64,000 nt of DNA from Microthyrium microscopicum. Lineage: Eukaryota; Ascomycota; Dothideomycetes; Microthyriales; Microthyriaceae. The translations under genes and the position numbers were made by a program. Positions 34,563 to 45,470 of this stretch are shown here, piece after piece (the first letter of the stretch is position 1; each line of letters begins with the position of its first letter). The stretch spans positions 941,345 through 1,005,344 of the forward strand of contig MU004237.1 of assembly GCA_010405405.1 (NCBI GenBank), read 5' to 3'. A model generated the notes under the pieces. That model worked only from the letters and a program-made list of their open reading frames with translations, searched no databases and was not told the origin of the DNA.

Positions 34563-36365
34563 ATGAATACAGTGGGATTCGACCCAAGTGCCATCGACGT
34601 CATGTTTTTTCCAGGAGTAGTGGCCGTTTCAGCCAGAATTGGCAATCTCGGAATGTTCTTTGCATGTGGTTTACTTGTATACTATATTTACCATTTGAGT
34701 TGTTCTACTGCGGTTGCAATGTCCCGACACCGATTCCCCTCAAGTCCCCTGCCAATGGAATTACTCCTTGAGCGGCTGCAGTCGCTTACGCCCACAATTA
34801 AAGAAATATGCAGAATCTCAGGTACTCCAGGGATATCTCTTGGAGTCCTGCACCATGGAGAAGTCATCTATACAAACAACTTCGGCTTCAGGAACGTAGC
34901 AACAAAGACACCGCCTGATGAAGATACACTTTACTATATTGCTTCGATGAGCAAGGCGTACACAGCTGCGGGGATCGCTATCCTCGTGGAACAAAAAAAG
35001 TTGAAATGGGAGACACCAGTTTCCAATATCCTACCGGACTTCCTTCATCCAGACGCATCCATTCGAGAAAATGCTTCCATGGTGGACTTCTTATCGCATC
35101 GCTCGGGCCTGGCATCCGCAAATGCGATGTGGTTTACCGAGTTTGGTCACCTTGCACTTCCGATAGAAGAGACAGTACGTTTTGCTTCACACCTTGACGT
35201 TGTCCATCCATTCAGACAGAAATGGCTATACAGTAATTGGGGCTATGGTCTTGCAGATCTCGTGGTGGAGAAGCTGACTGGCAAGTCCTGGGGCCAATTC
35301 CAGACCGAAAGCATCTTTCACCTGCTAGGAATGGTTAACACAACAGTTCATCATGTCCCAGAATCTAAGAACTTTGCCGAGGGGTACATGTCGCTTTCAA
35401 ATGGCACGCCATATCATGTGCCCCGCCCCGAACTTGAAGATGGAAAGATCTTAGGAGGCGCAGCTGCCATACAGACCAATGTACGCGAGTCTTTGATATT
35501 TTATAAGAGTCTCTTGGAAGCAGCCGAGAGTCAGAAAACTGGTTCGAAATCGTCTTCTCCACTGAAAGAAGTCCCCAAACTTTTCCAGCCACATATTCCA
35601 TTGGAAGCCAATGCATCACTCCAAAAACGCTCCTATGCACTAGGATGGGTCAGAACAGAGCTACCTGGTGCGTTGGGAAAGATCGGACAAAACTCAAGAT
35701 GGAAAAGGCAGATGCCTTTAGTTGGCAAAGGCCTAGAAAAGCCTCGCCTGTGCCTCTACCACGAAGGAAGCCTACTATCCTTTCTTTCGTCTGTCCATCT
35801 GCTGCCTGACAGCCAATCCGCCATCGTGGTACTTACGAATTCCATGGCTAACAGCGATGTGGCAGATTGGGTGGGAGAGATGCTACTAGAGGCCGTGCTT
35901 GATAACCCGGACAAGAATGACTACCTTCAAATCGCCAAAGAGACCATCAAAAGCTCGCTATCAGCGTGGCCAAGAATGGCAGTCTGGCTGGAGGAGCGAA
36001 GGGAACCAGGCACCAGCCCGCAGTCATTGCAAGCCTACGAGGGTATTTATTGGAATGGTCCACATAACTGGTCTGTGGAGATCTTCGTGGAAAAAGACCA
36101 ATTGACCATGTGTTTTCAAGGCAACCGCGAGCAGACATATGCACTCCATCACTATCACCACGATGTTTTCTCGTGGCTCCTCACTAGAGACGAGAATGTC
36201 ATTGACTACGGGCGGTTTCCAGTGACAATGCCACCCTTTTATTTGATCTCATTCCAAATTGACAAGAAAACTGGGGTAGTTAAAGAGCTTTTGTGGAAGC
36301 ATGATGGGGATGTGCCTGCTGGAGAAACTTTCTGGAAAGACTCTCAGACAAAAATGGAGCTGTAG
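34563..36365 (+). CDS. serine beta-lactamase-fold hydrolase/transacylase-like protein
   Basis: Single-exon, 600 aa as read from the first ATG. The catalytic SxxK is ASMSK (Ser128-Lys131), the second motif is YSNWGYG (tyrosine general base), and the third is HEG in LYHEGSLLSFLSS, in place of the KTG of true beta-lactamases. This set is typical of the class-C/penicillin-binding-like family that in fungi includes esterases and LovD-type acyltransferases. A hydrophobic stretch at residues 27-46 would act as a signal anchor. If instead translation starts at Met53 or Met65 the enzyme is soluble; the sequence does not decide. A 100-residue C-terminal beta domain (YEGIYWNGPHNWSVEIF) follows. Physiological substrate unknown; antibiotic hydrolysis is not implied. 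Confidence 0.85.
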   Translation: MNTVGFDPSAIDVMFFPGVVAVSARIGNLGMFFACGLLVYYIYHLSCSTAVAMSRHRFPSSPLPMELLLERLQSLTPTIKEICRISGTPGISLGVLHHGEVIYTNNFGFRNVATKTPPDEDTLYYIASMSKAYTAAGIAILVEQKKLKWETPVSNILPDFLHPDASIRENASMVDFLSHRSGLASANAMWFTEFGHLALPIEETVRFASHLDVVHPFRQKWLYSNWGYGLADLVVEKLTGKSWGQFQTESIFHLLGMVNTTVHHVPESKNFAEGYMSLSNGTPYHVPRPELEDGKILGGAAAIQTNVRESLIFYKSLLEAAESQKTGSKSSSPLKEVPKLFQPHIPLEANASLQKRSYALGWVRTELPGALGKIGQNSRWKRQMPLVGKGLEKPRLCLYHEGSLLSFLSSVHLLPDSQSAIVVLTNSMANSDVADWVGEMLLEAVLDNPDKNDYLQIAKETIKSSLSAWPRMAVWLEERREPGTSPQSLQAYEGIYWNGPHNWSVEIFVEKDQLTMCFQGNREQTYALHHYHHDVFSWLLTRDENVIDYGRFPVTMPPFYLISFQIDKKTGVVKELLWKHDGDVPAGETFWKDSQTKMEL

Positions 36366-37221
36366 ACGATGTTGCCAGCATTTTGTTTGGAGTTTTATGA
36401 CCTACTCTCTGTTTTGTTCTAGATACTTTTGCGAAGGAGATACAACAGAAAATAAATTACAGTACTCACGGTGTCTCAGCCTTTGGCGAACTGCGCGTTG
36501 TGACAGTTGGACCCGTTTCTTTGAAATATACTCGATCACGCGCTGCTTAGCAAAGATGTGGCCACCGAGCTTCTAGCCAATACAACAAAGTCGCACAGCA
36601 GGAAAGCGGGGTGCAGGCTATCTGCAGATAAGTTTATCAGAGACTCAGAGTCCATCGCCAGTCGTCGAATCGCTAGACAATAGGGACTCGTATCAAATTA
36701 CCTTTCTGCTCGCCGGGCTATTATGCAGCCTCACAGGCTCGCACACCTTGCAGCAAGCTGCAGCTGATCGACGATGGCAGATTAATATGCAAGTTTGCGA
36801 TTATGCACCCGTGCAAACGCATTCATTCGAGGCGACAATGATGACAATTCTTCGGCAAACTAATATTGCAGCTCAAAAGATGGAGCGGCAGGATTATTCC
36901 CCTGTACTTGCACCTAATTTGTCAACCGGGATACACATAGCTCCATAATCCCGAACACCGTCAAGCATTGCTAGAACACGATTTGCTCATTCTCCATCTT
37001 GCTTGATTTTATTTCCACCTGGATTACCTTGGTGGACGCGCGGTCTTTCATGGTTAGAAAGTCTGATCAGGCTGAGGCTCTGCTGTGCTTTGCCCAGACT
37101 TCACACAACCAATGGCAAGTGACTTCAAAAGCTATGCAGCCAATCAGAAGGTTTGGCTGAGAAGTGGTTCTCCGGACTGCCAAAAGCGGACTGTTTACCG
37201 CCGCATTAGTGGCGCGAAGTA
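36366..37221. other. intergenic region
   Basis: Downstream of the beta-lactamase-like gene, up to the next inverted-repeat element. It contains only short, unconvincing frames. Confidence 0.5.
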
Positions 37222-37692
37222 CAGTGCTACAAGAGTTGACTTGGCCCCCCTTAAAATTATGAAATAGTTCTTTAGGCTGTGATTGGGTAGATCTTAGGGT
37301 CAAACTAGGCGTTACAGTACAACTTTATTAGGTAGCGCTTACTCGTAGCTAGGCCTTAGCCCTTTTAAACTATCCTTTCTAAATACTATATCTTATATTA
37401 CTTTTAAAGCTATATTTACAACTTAGAGAGTAAGATTCTAGTACTATAAACTACCTACTACTAGCTTTAAGATATATTAGAATACTAAAATTTAAGATAT
37501 TTATTAAAGATCTAGCTTTAGAACTAATAACAACATTATTTAGAATAATAATAGAGTTAGTAAGATTAATCTAAGAAGCTATGCTAATAAATTCATATAC
37601 TAACGTACTCTTTAGATCTTCTTGCCCTATAATTAGACCCTAAAACGCCATTTCATAATTTAGGGGGGGGCAAGTCAACTCTTGTAGCACTG
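37222..37692. mobile_element. TA-flanked inverted-repeat element, family III, AT-rich
   Basis: A 471-bp element with TA at both borders (37220-37221, 37693-37694). Inverted repeats of about 43 bp (37222-37265, 37650-37692) are identical over the first 22 bp, beginning CAGTGCTACAAGAGTTGAC, then a C-run and AATTATGAAAT. The CAGT start and TA target are typical of Fot1/pogo-type fungal elements. No transposase remains. The middle is almost free of CA and TG pairs and rich in TA, a RIP-like composition. Confidence 0.85.
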
Positions 37693-37763
37693 TACTGGAT
37701 CCCGACTCACGACTCGGAATTTTGGCACTCTGCAATTATCATGAGGACTCTTTGAGTATGTAG

Positions 37764-37892
37764 GCGCCAAGGACTTTACAGTGGGCGATAGAAGAGGAAG
37801 CCAAGTACAATGCGGCCAGTGAAGATGAGCGGAAAGATGGGAAGCCCAATATTGTCCAAGTCGAGAAGGTGGCTGTTATTGTCCTGGTATAG
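37764..37892 (+). pseudogene. orphan C-terminal coding fragment
   Basis: A 42-codon frame, APRTLQWAIEEEAKYNAA then SEDERKDGKPNIVQVEK and VAVIVLV, ending in TAG at 37890-37892. It begins right after an in-frame stop. The charged, helical sequence reads like a real protein tail, but no upstream coding partner is visible; the family III element ends 71 bp upstream. Possibly the 3' remnant of a gene disrupted or deleted around that insertion. Chance cannot be excluded. Confidence 0.35.
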
Positions 37893-38247
37893 TAGATTTG
37901 CTCACAGAAAGGCAGCGTGGAGGTTAATTGAGTTCAAGCGGCCTTTTTCTATTCCTTCGTGGTTCTGATTCGTGTACTTCATGTTATGAACAGAATATTG
38001 TAGTCATTTCCAATGGATCATGTCATAATCCATGACCTGCTCTAAGTTAATACAACAAATCCTCTACTCGCCAAATATGGCACAAAAGCATGATTTCACG
38101 CGTGCTGCTGAAAGGACCTTCCGAGGCTCTATTCAGCCCTATCGTGCCTTACAAATTAAGGCCCTACCATTTTAACTTCAACTCCACGCCTATCAACCCT
38201 TTCACTCAACCTTTTGCCCTCTCAGTATCATCAAAGGGATCAATGAA

Positions 38248-39653
38248 ATGTTTGAGATTCCTTCTAAACGCCTAATCGCCTCCTACGTTTTTGATTGGAT
38301 CGCTATAGGGTGAGTATGCTTACTTCCTCCATCCAAATCTTGCAATGGGCATACAAGCTGAAACTAGACAGACTTCTTGCTGGCATAGCAGGTTCGTTTC
38401 ATTGTTCCGGGACTTACCGCCGGCCATTTTCACTCAATGATCTGAGCATCTCGTTTCCATATGTCAAGTCTCAGATCTCCTCCTGGCTGTTGTTTGTTTT
38501 GAGCCTCGTTATTCCGGCCATTGTCAGTAAACATCCACGAAGCCACAATCAACATCCTTAGCTGACGTGTGTCATCTCCAGATAATCTTTGTAGTATGTA
38601 TCGCTTTCATCCCGGTTTTGGGAGCAAGAAGATCAATATCAAGCAAACTGATATGGCGCCGGCGGCTATGGGAGCTGAACAGTAAGTCGTGCGCCATGTC
38701 TGTTTAATCAAACATCGATGGCCATATCTCGAGAATTTCTCACATGCTAACTGGTTGCAGCCGGGTGGATGGGCTTGGCTCTCAGTCTCGCAATGGCCTA
38801 CTTCTTCATCTCAGGGTTGAAGAATCTCTTCGGAAAGCCTAGACCAGATCTGCTAGCACGATGTCAGCCTGATGTTCAGAACTATCGCAAGCATACTGTT
38901 CTCTCTGGCCCAGGGTTTGCTCGAGACTACAATCCTGCATGGGTTCTTGTGAGCTCAACTATCTGCACCAACAAGAATAAAGCCGAGTTGGACGATGGTT
39001 TCAGGAGTTTTCCAAGCGGACATGCTGGTCGTATGTATGCACCGGCAGCCCATGTCAACCATGACAGCCTCGGGCAGTGTGGTCAGATCAACACTGACAA
39101 CCATTTAGTATCTTGGGCTGGCCTCTTTTACCTCGCCCTCTTCCTCTGTTCCAAGTTCGCCATCCGAATCCCTACAGCACCATCAACCACCGCCAACCCC
39201 GACGATCCCATCCTACCCACTACCCAGCAGTCCATTATTGACCTGACCACCGCCGGTCCAATAACCACCATGCAAACGCGTCTCTACAACCGCGCCGCCA
39301 GTCCACCTATATACCTACTCACTCTTCCTCTCATCCCTATCTGTCTCGCGATGTACATCACCTGCACGCGCTACTTCCAGTTCCGGCACCACGGAGTCGA
39401 CATATTTGCCGGCACAATCATTGGAATCGGCTGCGCGTGGTTCGCATTCCGCTGGTTTCACATGCCGATCGCGCGCGGCGCAGGCTGGAGTTGGGGACCA
39501 AGAAGTAGAGGACGCGCTTTTGGGGTCGGCGTGGGAATGGGTTCTTACGTGGGAGATGAAGGATGGAGTAGTGAGAGGAGAGAAGTGAAGGAGCAGGGAG
39601 ACGGTGGTGGGAGAGTTGAAGCTGCTGGAGCTGGTAATGGGGGGCGACTATAA
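38248..39653 (+). CDS. PAP2 lipid phosphate phosphatase (LPP/DPP1-like)
   Basis: Five exons (38248-38309, 38372-38522, 38582-38681, 38761-39030, 39109-39653) give 375 aa. The intron at 39031-39108 is 78 nt and open in frame, but cutting it (donor GTATGT) restores the family sequence PSGHAGLSWAGL. The three PAP2 signature motifs are present: K-x6-RP in KNLFGKPRPD, PSGH in FRSFPSGHAG, and R-x5-H-x3-D in TRYFQFRHHGVD. Six membrane helices are expected; the opening MFEIPSKRLIASYVFDWIAIG and RRPFSLNDLSISFPY are typical of fungal diacylglycerol pyrophosphate/phosphatidate phosphatases acting on ER or vacuolar lipids. The Gly-rich C-terminal tail is not conserved. It converges on nothing close; a divergent regulator gene follows on the same strand. 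Confidence 0.9.
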
Positions 39654-39868
39654 TGAAGTTCCAGAGTCCTACAACACCGAATTCCCAATGAAAGGAGGAG
39701 ATATTTCTCACAACAAACCCATGAACTGCAGATGTGTTGAAAAAGAAGCGATGAAGAAGCTCGCTTGATGCGCCTGAAACATCTCGACATTCTGCTTCAG
39801 GCTTAGCGCCTTTCTTAACTTCCCTTCCTAAATCCTGATCTCACCCTCCAACCTCGACACACAAAAAT

Positions 39869-41755
39869 ATGTCTCGATTGAGTCGGGGATGTTCACCATG
39901 TCGCAGGCGAAAAGTGAAGGTACTTCGGCACAAAAACACTGATTGTTGACGATCTAATGCAATCAGTGTGACCAAGGCCGACCCAACTGCAACAGATGTG
40001 TGAAGCGTGGCGATGAATGCACTGGCTACCGTGATGATGCCGATCTGATCTTCCGTCATGAAACACAGAAGATTGAGAACAAGCTCTCCAGTGGAGGCAA
40101 TACTCTGCGCCGTAGAGCCTCTGATATATCAACGTCAGGCCTGTCGGACTTGTCTTCGACAACACTAGTATCCTTCAGGTCACCTTCTAGCCAGGCTTCA
40201 AAGAGCTCAACTCTCTTCTCGGAGAAATCATTTTCTGCCTATGCAGACGTCTTTGATGCAAGTCCCTTGGGGCACTCTTCAAACCCAGTATCGGAGTTGG
40301 CATCGATCAGTTCGTCAATTGAAGATCAAGCCACGTCTGAGTTCTTCGAGAAGTTCGTGATGTATCCATGCAACCTGGGATCATCGCCTGGATTCCTAGA
40401 GTTCCTACCAGGTATGATCCCATTAGATACCTAAATTATTCATTCCGATCGACATGGTGAATAATATCACAGCGTAACTACTATAGCACTCCACTTTCTC
40501 GGCGGAGGCAAAACATGGCAACTCGATGCTCACAAATGTCAGGTCTGTTCGAGGAACCACATATAGAGACCAGGACAGGCTTAAGATGGGCTGTTCGTGC
40601 AGCAGCATATGCGAACCTCGCTCAAGAGCACGGAAAGCCGGCCCTGAAGGAAAAGGCCGTAGAATGCTACGGCTTAGCTCTTTCTGCTCTATCGAGAAGC
40701 TTGACCAAAAAGAACCAAACGGTCGACGATCATATTTTGATGGCTGTTGTTGTTTTGGACTTTTTCGAGGTAATAATGTGCCTAGTCGCTATTCCTCTTC
40801 ATATATCGATTGAGATAGACAATGTATTTGGGCATATCACCAAAATTGGGTGGCCACGCAGAAGGAATGAAGCAGATCCTTCGCCTCCGCGGTCCATCTC
40901 AGCCATATGACGCGAAAAGCTGGAGTTTATTTCAACTTGCTCATCACCGAATAGTAAGTATTAATGAAGGCTGTCCAGGTAAACCGCGAGCTTAATAGAC
41001 TCTAGCAAAAACAACAACTAGCTTTCAGACAAGAAGCGTCACCAGAATCGAAAGCGTGGCTAGAACCACTCAATATGGAACTCCCAGAAGCTCAGATCGA
41101 AAAACAAAACTTTGAGATTTCGAGAGTTTGTGCATTAGCTCGCAAGCTAGTATCTCAAATCGATAACATCAATCTGTCAGCCGAGCGGATTCTGCCAATT
41201 ATCGAAGAGATACGCAGCCTTGATGAGATCGCAGTGTCATGGCGAAGCAGCCCGAGTTGGCAGTTCCAAACACTGAAAAGATCCGACATGCCGAGAGATG
41301 CTAGAACAGCCACATTCCCCGAAACTATACAATTGCATCGAGATGTATGGATTGCATATGAATGGAACTATCACCGTACTGGCCGCATCATCCTACATAC
41401 ACATATACTAGAGTGTGTACAAAGGGTGCTGAAGCAAAGTTAGGGGTCTACTCGGACCAAGTTGTTCTCTATTCGACAAGCATCAACTGCTATGATACAA
41501 CTACTCGCTGACGAAGTTATATCGACAGTTCCACAATCGTTTGGAGACATCAACGCACAAGGGATGTTGCAAAATTCCGCTCAAGTAGCTCGAAGTAGCG
41601 GCCTTGGAGGCTACTTTCTACTCTGGTCAATCAAAATCATCAAAGTAAATGAACATGTCTCACACAGCACAAGAGAATATGCAAAAGCAGTGTTCGAACG
41701 GATCAGGGAAAGCACAGGAATGAAAAGCGTTCTAGGAGACTGGAGTTGTATTTGA
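39869..41755 (+). CDS. Zn2Cys6 transcription factor with an in-frame TAG or tiny intron
   Basis: Fungal binuclear-cluster regulator. Exons 39869-39919, 39967-40411, 40543-40769, 40819-40953 and 41006-41755 form one frame. The DNA-binding cluster, split by intron 1, reads CSPCRRRKVK then CDQGRPNCNRCVKRGDEC, all six cysteines present. The rest matches the fungal-specific regulatory region (FLEFLPGLFEE, GLRWAVRAAAYANLAQEHGK, VVVLDFFE, LGGHAEGMKQILRLRGPS, LLADEVISTVPQSFGDIN). Near the end TAG at 41441-41443 interrupts the frame between ILECVQRVLKQS and LFSIRQASTAM. A 45-nt phase-0 GT-AG intron (41417-41461, acceptor AAG) could remove it; otherwise it is a nonsense codon. It sits next to metabolic genes it might control. 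Confidence 0.8.
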
Positions 41756-41816
41756 GCTAAGTATTAGACATAACAGCCTCTCCACGATTCTATCAACATC
41801 GCAAAGGACCAATATC

Positions 41817-42329
41817 CTAAGTACCAGGTCGCTTGGGCGCAAGCTCCTCCAAAACAGTCCCATCCTCCAACTCCACCTTTTCTGCTCCAATCATCACAAA
41901 CGCCATCCGACATGGGACATCAGTGCGATTAATCCACTGATGATTCACGCACTTTTGCACAATGAACTCCCCCGCCTTTACCGTCTTCTCGTCTCCGCCA
42001 TCCAATTTCAGCATAATCTCACCACTCACGACTACGGCATAGTCGAGACTGACGGTCCGGTGCATGGGCACGGTGAAGTTGGCTGGAATGTCCGTGGTGC
42101 CAAAGCTGATGCCAGTTGGTGGACAGCGAGGTAATTCATTAGGCATGGGCGGTGGAGACGTGATGTTGGAAACGGGAACGCGCAGACGCGAGTGGAAGTT
42201 GGCGAAGGCGCTGACGCTGGGGCCGAATGGTTGAAAGAGGGGGACGAGAGTGTCGGCTTGGAAGATTGACGTGCCATCTTGGGCGTGGGTGGTTGTTACG
42301 AGGCGGGGAGGTTGGAGTTGGTTGGACAT
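41817..42329 (-). CDS. small cupin-domain protein
   Basis: Single-exon, 170 aa, beginning MSNQLQPPRLVTTTHAQDG. The single cupin barrel covers about residues 75-155: TVPMHRTVSLDYAVVVSGEIMLKLDGG (motif 1 with His and a Glu in SGEI) and KAGEFIVQKCVNHQWINRTDVPCRMAFVMIG (motif 2 with NHQW). The metal ligands fit a cupin_2-type protein: H-x5-DY-x-VVSGE, then H in NHQW. Small cupins of this kind occur beside fungal oxidative and secondary-metabolite genes; the reaction is unknown. It is convergent with the regulator gene, 60 bp apart, and opens away from the queuosine gene. Confidence 0.88.
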   Translation of the reverse strand: MSNQLQPPRLVTTTHAQDGTSIFQADTLVPLFQPFGPSVSAFANFHSRLRVPVSNITSPPPMPNELPRCPPTGISFGTTDIPANFTVPMHRTVSLDYAVVVSGEIMLKLDGGDEKTVKAGEFIVQKCVNHQWINRTDVPCRMAFVMIGAEKVELEDGTVLEELAPKRPGT

Positions 42330-43498
42330 GTTGGTTGATTGGACTGATCTGGGAAAGATGGAGATTTGAGGAGATTGATGTTGGAAATAATTGTGAGTGT
42401 TTTCTTCGGTTTGAATGATGAAGTTGATGTTCTGAGAATTTCACAGGCGAGAGAGGCATCTTTATACCACTCGAAGTCTTACTGAAGATTGATTTCTAAA
42501 TACTCTACAGAATCAGGCACCCAAGATTGGTTACAGGGGCGTTTTCCATTTCTCAGCATTTTCGGAGTTTGCTGGTTGAAGAAGTGGTGATAGCCAAATT
42601 TGGTGTTGCAACTCGCCCGCCCTTCCGAATTGAGAAGGCGAGGCGAGATGATCGGCGTTGAGGCTGCGCTACTGCAAGCCTCCAGCCAATGGTCGCGTGT
42701 CTTGTAAGCCACCAATTCCAAGGTATTGTTGCTTTGAGAAGGCCACGCGAGGCTGTAACTTTAGACAATCTTACAAGTATCTTTGGAGGTTCTGTACTAT
42801 GTTTGTAATGTCCGAGAGGGCTGTTCATCACTCCTTGTTTTTACCTGAGTTGTCGTGTCTAAAACGAATACTGAAGACAGCAACAGTAAACACTCTTGTA
42901 CAGCAGTCTTCTCATTTATATGCGCTAGGCTTACCTCTGGAGTATTTTTGGATTCATACTTACATTGGCTGAAAGTGATTTGATCAAACTGAGAGTTTGC
43001 AGAAATATCATACCTCAAATCACGTCATAAGCCTTGCCTCCGAGGTTTTGGTCAATTCTTTTTAAAGCTTAGAACCACGTACATACGAAATATTCTGAGA
43101 AATGAGGGTCTTAAAAAAATTTGATAGACTAAGAATAAGTTTTACCTTTGGCTTGATTGAGAGACTTGAAAATTTCAGGGACGTTGTAGAAAGGCTGGCA
43201 GGCTCTCTCTACTAGAAGATATTGACACCAAGATGCAAAGCTTTACATCCTGATGTACCCAGAATTAAAGGCTCAAAGGTTCATTGTGTCCATGTTTGAA
43301 GTCGAAGTCCAGACCTGATTCGCCACTGAGCTTGGGAAAAGGAGCTGCCACCTCAGCCTTACTGTTGGCCCCACCAACTCAAAAATACTCCAGACCGCCA
43401 ATTTAGTCCCAAACTTTTTTTGACGACCCACCAAAAACTTTAAAACAACAACTTTCGCTCTCATCAACAACTTCGCGCCCAGGCCCTTGGGCATAACC
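42330..43498. other. divergent intergenic region
   Basis: Between the cupin gene (minus) and the queuosine salvage gene (plus). Long minus-strand frames near 43273-44116 are shadows of the Qng1 exons. Nothing else was recognised. Confidence 0.5.
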
Positions 43499-44814
43499 AT
43501 GTCCGATGATGAAGCCGACCCTGAGCTCCTCGCCTTGCTGCGCGCCCACCTTGGCCTGGGTCCACGCGACCCAACCGCCCCACCTGAGACACGAGTGCTC
43601 CAGTCTGCAGAGTACATTGTTGACAATGCAGTCGATGTCGCGCTCGATATGATAGGCACCCGCAACGCGGCAACGCTTATATACGAGCAGATGCAGGCGA
43701 AGCTGTACAGTTTCAAGAAGTGGAGTGAACACGAAATGCATCCGAAAGCAAGTGGGCCACGAGATGTGAAGACGCTGGAATTTGTTTTCACGGTTGATTT
43801 GCTTAACTTTTGCTTTTGGCCGGAGGGTGAGGAGGGTTTTGTGGTGGAGTACAAGGGCGGTCGGTGGAGCGGGTATTGGAGCTTGTGTGCTGCGCTTTGG
43901 AGGGCGCTGGATGAAGGTAAACAATCTTTTGATGTTTTTTCTCCATGCAAGATGGATTGGAAGAAGAGAGACTGATATTGAACAGGAACACCAATAACTT
44001 GTCCTGATTATTGGCATTCGGAAGATTTTACATTCGAAGTGCTTGAAAATGTATTTCGATCTGCCACAAAGGAGCCATTGCCACTTCTTCAGGAACGGTT
44101 CGATTTCTTGAAACAAGCTTCTGAGGTTTTATGCAAAGTAAGCGTCATCACTAAGTCGAGCTAGCAATATACTGAAAAATGTAGGAATACGATCTCAGTT
44201 TAGTAAATCTCATTGAAGACGCAAACCATTCTGCTGCAGGTCTTGTCAACCTTCTGGCCGACAAGTTTGCTTGCTTTAGAGACGAGACTAGATTCGAAAG
44301 AAAAACTGTCCGGCTACTCAAACGAGCGCAGATATTCGTAGCTGATATCTGGGCGGCATTTGAAGGCGAAGGCTTTGGACGATTCGAAGATATCGACAAA
44401 ATCACCATGTTTGCTGGTATGATCGTATTCACTTTGACCTTCTCAATACTAACAGCTTCGGAAGATTACAGAGTCCCTCAAATGCTGCATGCGCTTGGAG
44501 CTCTGACATATAGTCCACCGTTGGAAGATGCAATCAAGAGAAAGCAAGAGATCGCACCCGGTCATTCCTGGGAAGTGCAAATCCGGGGTAAGTTAAGCTT
44601 GCAAGTTTCTCTCTTTCCAAGCTAATATTAACTTTTAGGCTGCTCAATATGGTGTGTTGAGTCAATCCGAAAGCTAATAATACGACAAAATCCAGAAGCC
44701 AGTGTCAATGCAATACTCATTGACTACTTCTTATACGACACAGTCAAGGAAATAGAGAAAAACGCCACTGAGGAGCAATTCCCTCATCACAGAACTCGAT
44801 CAGTCTGGTACTGA
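43499..44814 (+). CDS. queuosine 5'-phosphate N-glycosylase/hydrolase (Qng1, DUF2419)
   Basis: Salvages queuine from queuosine nucleotides so that it can be reinserted into tRNA. Five exons (43499-43916, 43986-44137, 44185-44416, 44465-44587, 44639-44814) give 366 aa, the family's usual size. Diagnostic blocks: [106 protein letters not shown], the D in FAD-YRVPQML and the C-terminal DYFLYDTVKE. The catalytic aspartate of the family sits in the TVDLLNF/FAD region. ATG at 43499 gives MSDDEADPELL; 43487 adds four residues. Fungi cannot make queuosine themselves, so this implies uptake from bacteria or food. Confidence 0.9.
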
Positions 44815-45470
44815 TAAGTGTTCTAATTAGACAATGAAAAAGAACCTTCAATCCAAAAGAGCGCCATTTACATGTACGGAATCTTCTTGTGCTCGTATTC
44901 GAGAATTGAAGTTATCAAAGAAAACTCATTCGAGATTGGTTTCGAGCCATTTCTAGACGAACCAATATTGCGCAATCCTGTCCCAGGCTTGCAACTTACG
45001 ATACCAGCACCTAATAACATCCCAGGAAAGTATCATAGGCATCGAAGCCAAAGAAACTGCAAAAGGCCTAGAAATACCACACGGATATAAGAGGTTGATC
45101 AATCATCTTCTCGAAAATGATTGCGTGCTTTGCCATTGCAATCATGCTACCAACCCACCAAACAGCTAACATCACGGAAGATCGGATAGCTAGTGTGATA
45201 TGAAGTGGAGAGGAGGTAGCAAGAAAATGAATATGAGCATTCTTTCGCCATTCATTGGCAGATCTGCAGTGGTGGTGGTGCATATTGGCCTTATTAGGTG
45301 ATAGGCGTGTAGGTTTTCGCAAGGAGCGATTACACGTCTTACTCCGAGATAGGCATACGACTTGGATAAAGAGGTGGTATAAATGTATCTTGCGTCTCTT
45401 TAGATTCGCATCAGCATGAAAAAGGATTTGAATACCGACTAACTAGAAATTTCGACTTCAAACAGCTGCA
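44815..45470. other. intergenic spacer
   Basis: Between the Qng1 gene and the TauD-like dioxygenase gene, both on the plus strand. Frames inside are short and unrecognisable. Confidence 0.5.

Noticed and set aside
43273-44116. Long minus-strand frames (225 and 237 codons) opposite 43.3-44.1 kb
   Set aside because: They lie opposite the Qng1 exons, which carry clear family motifs; the minus frames have no recognisable domain.
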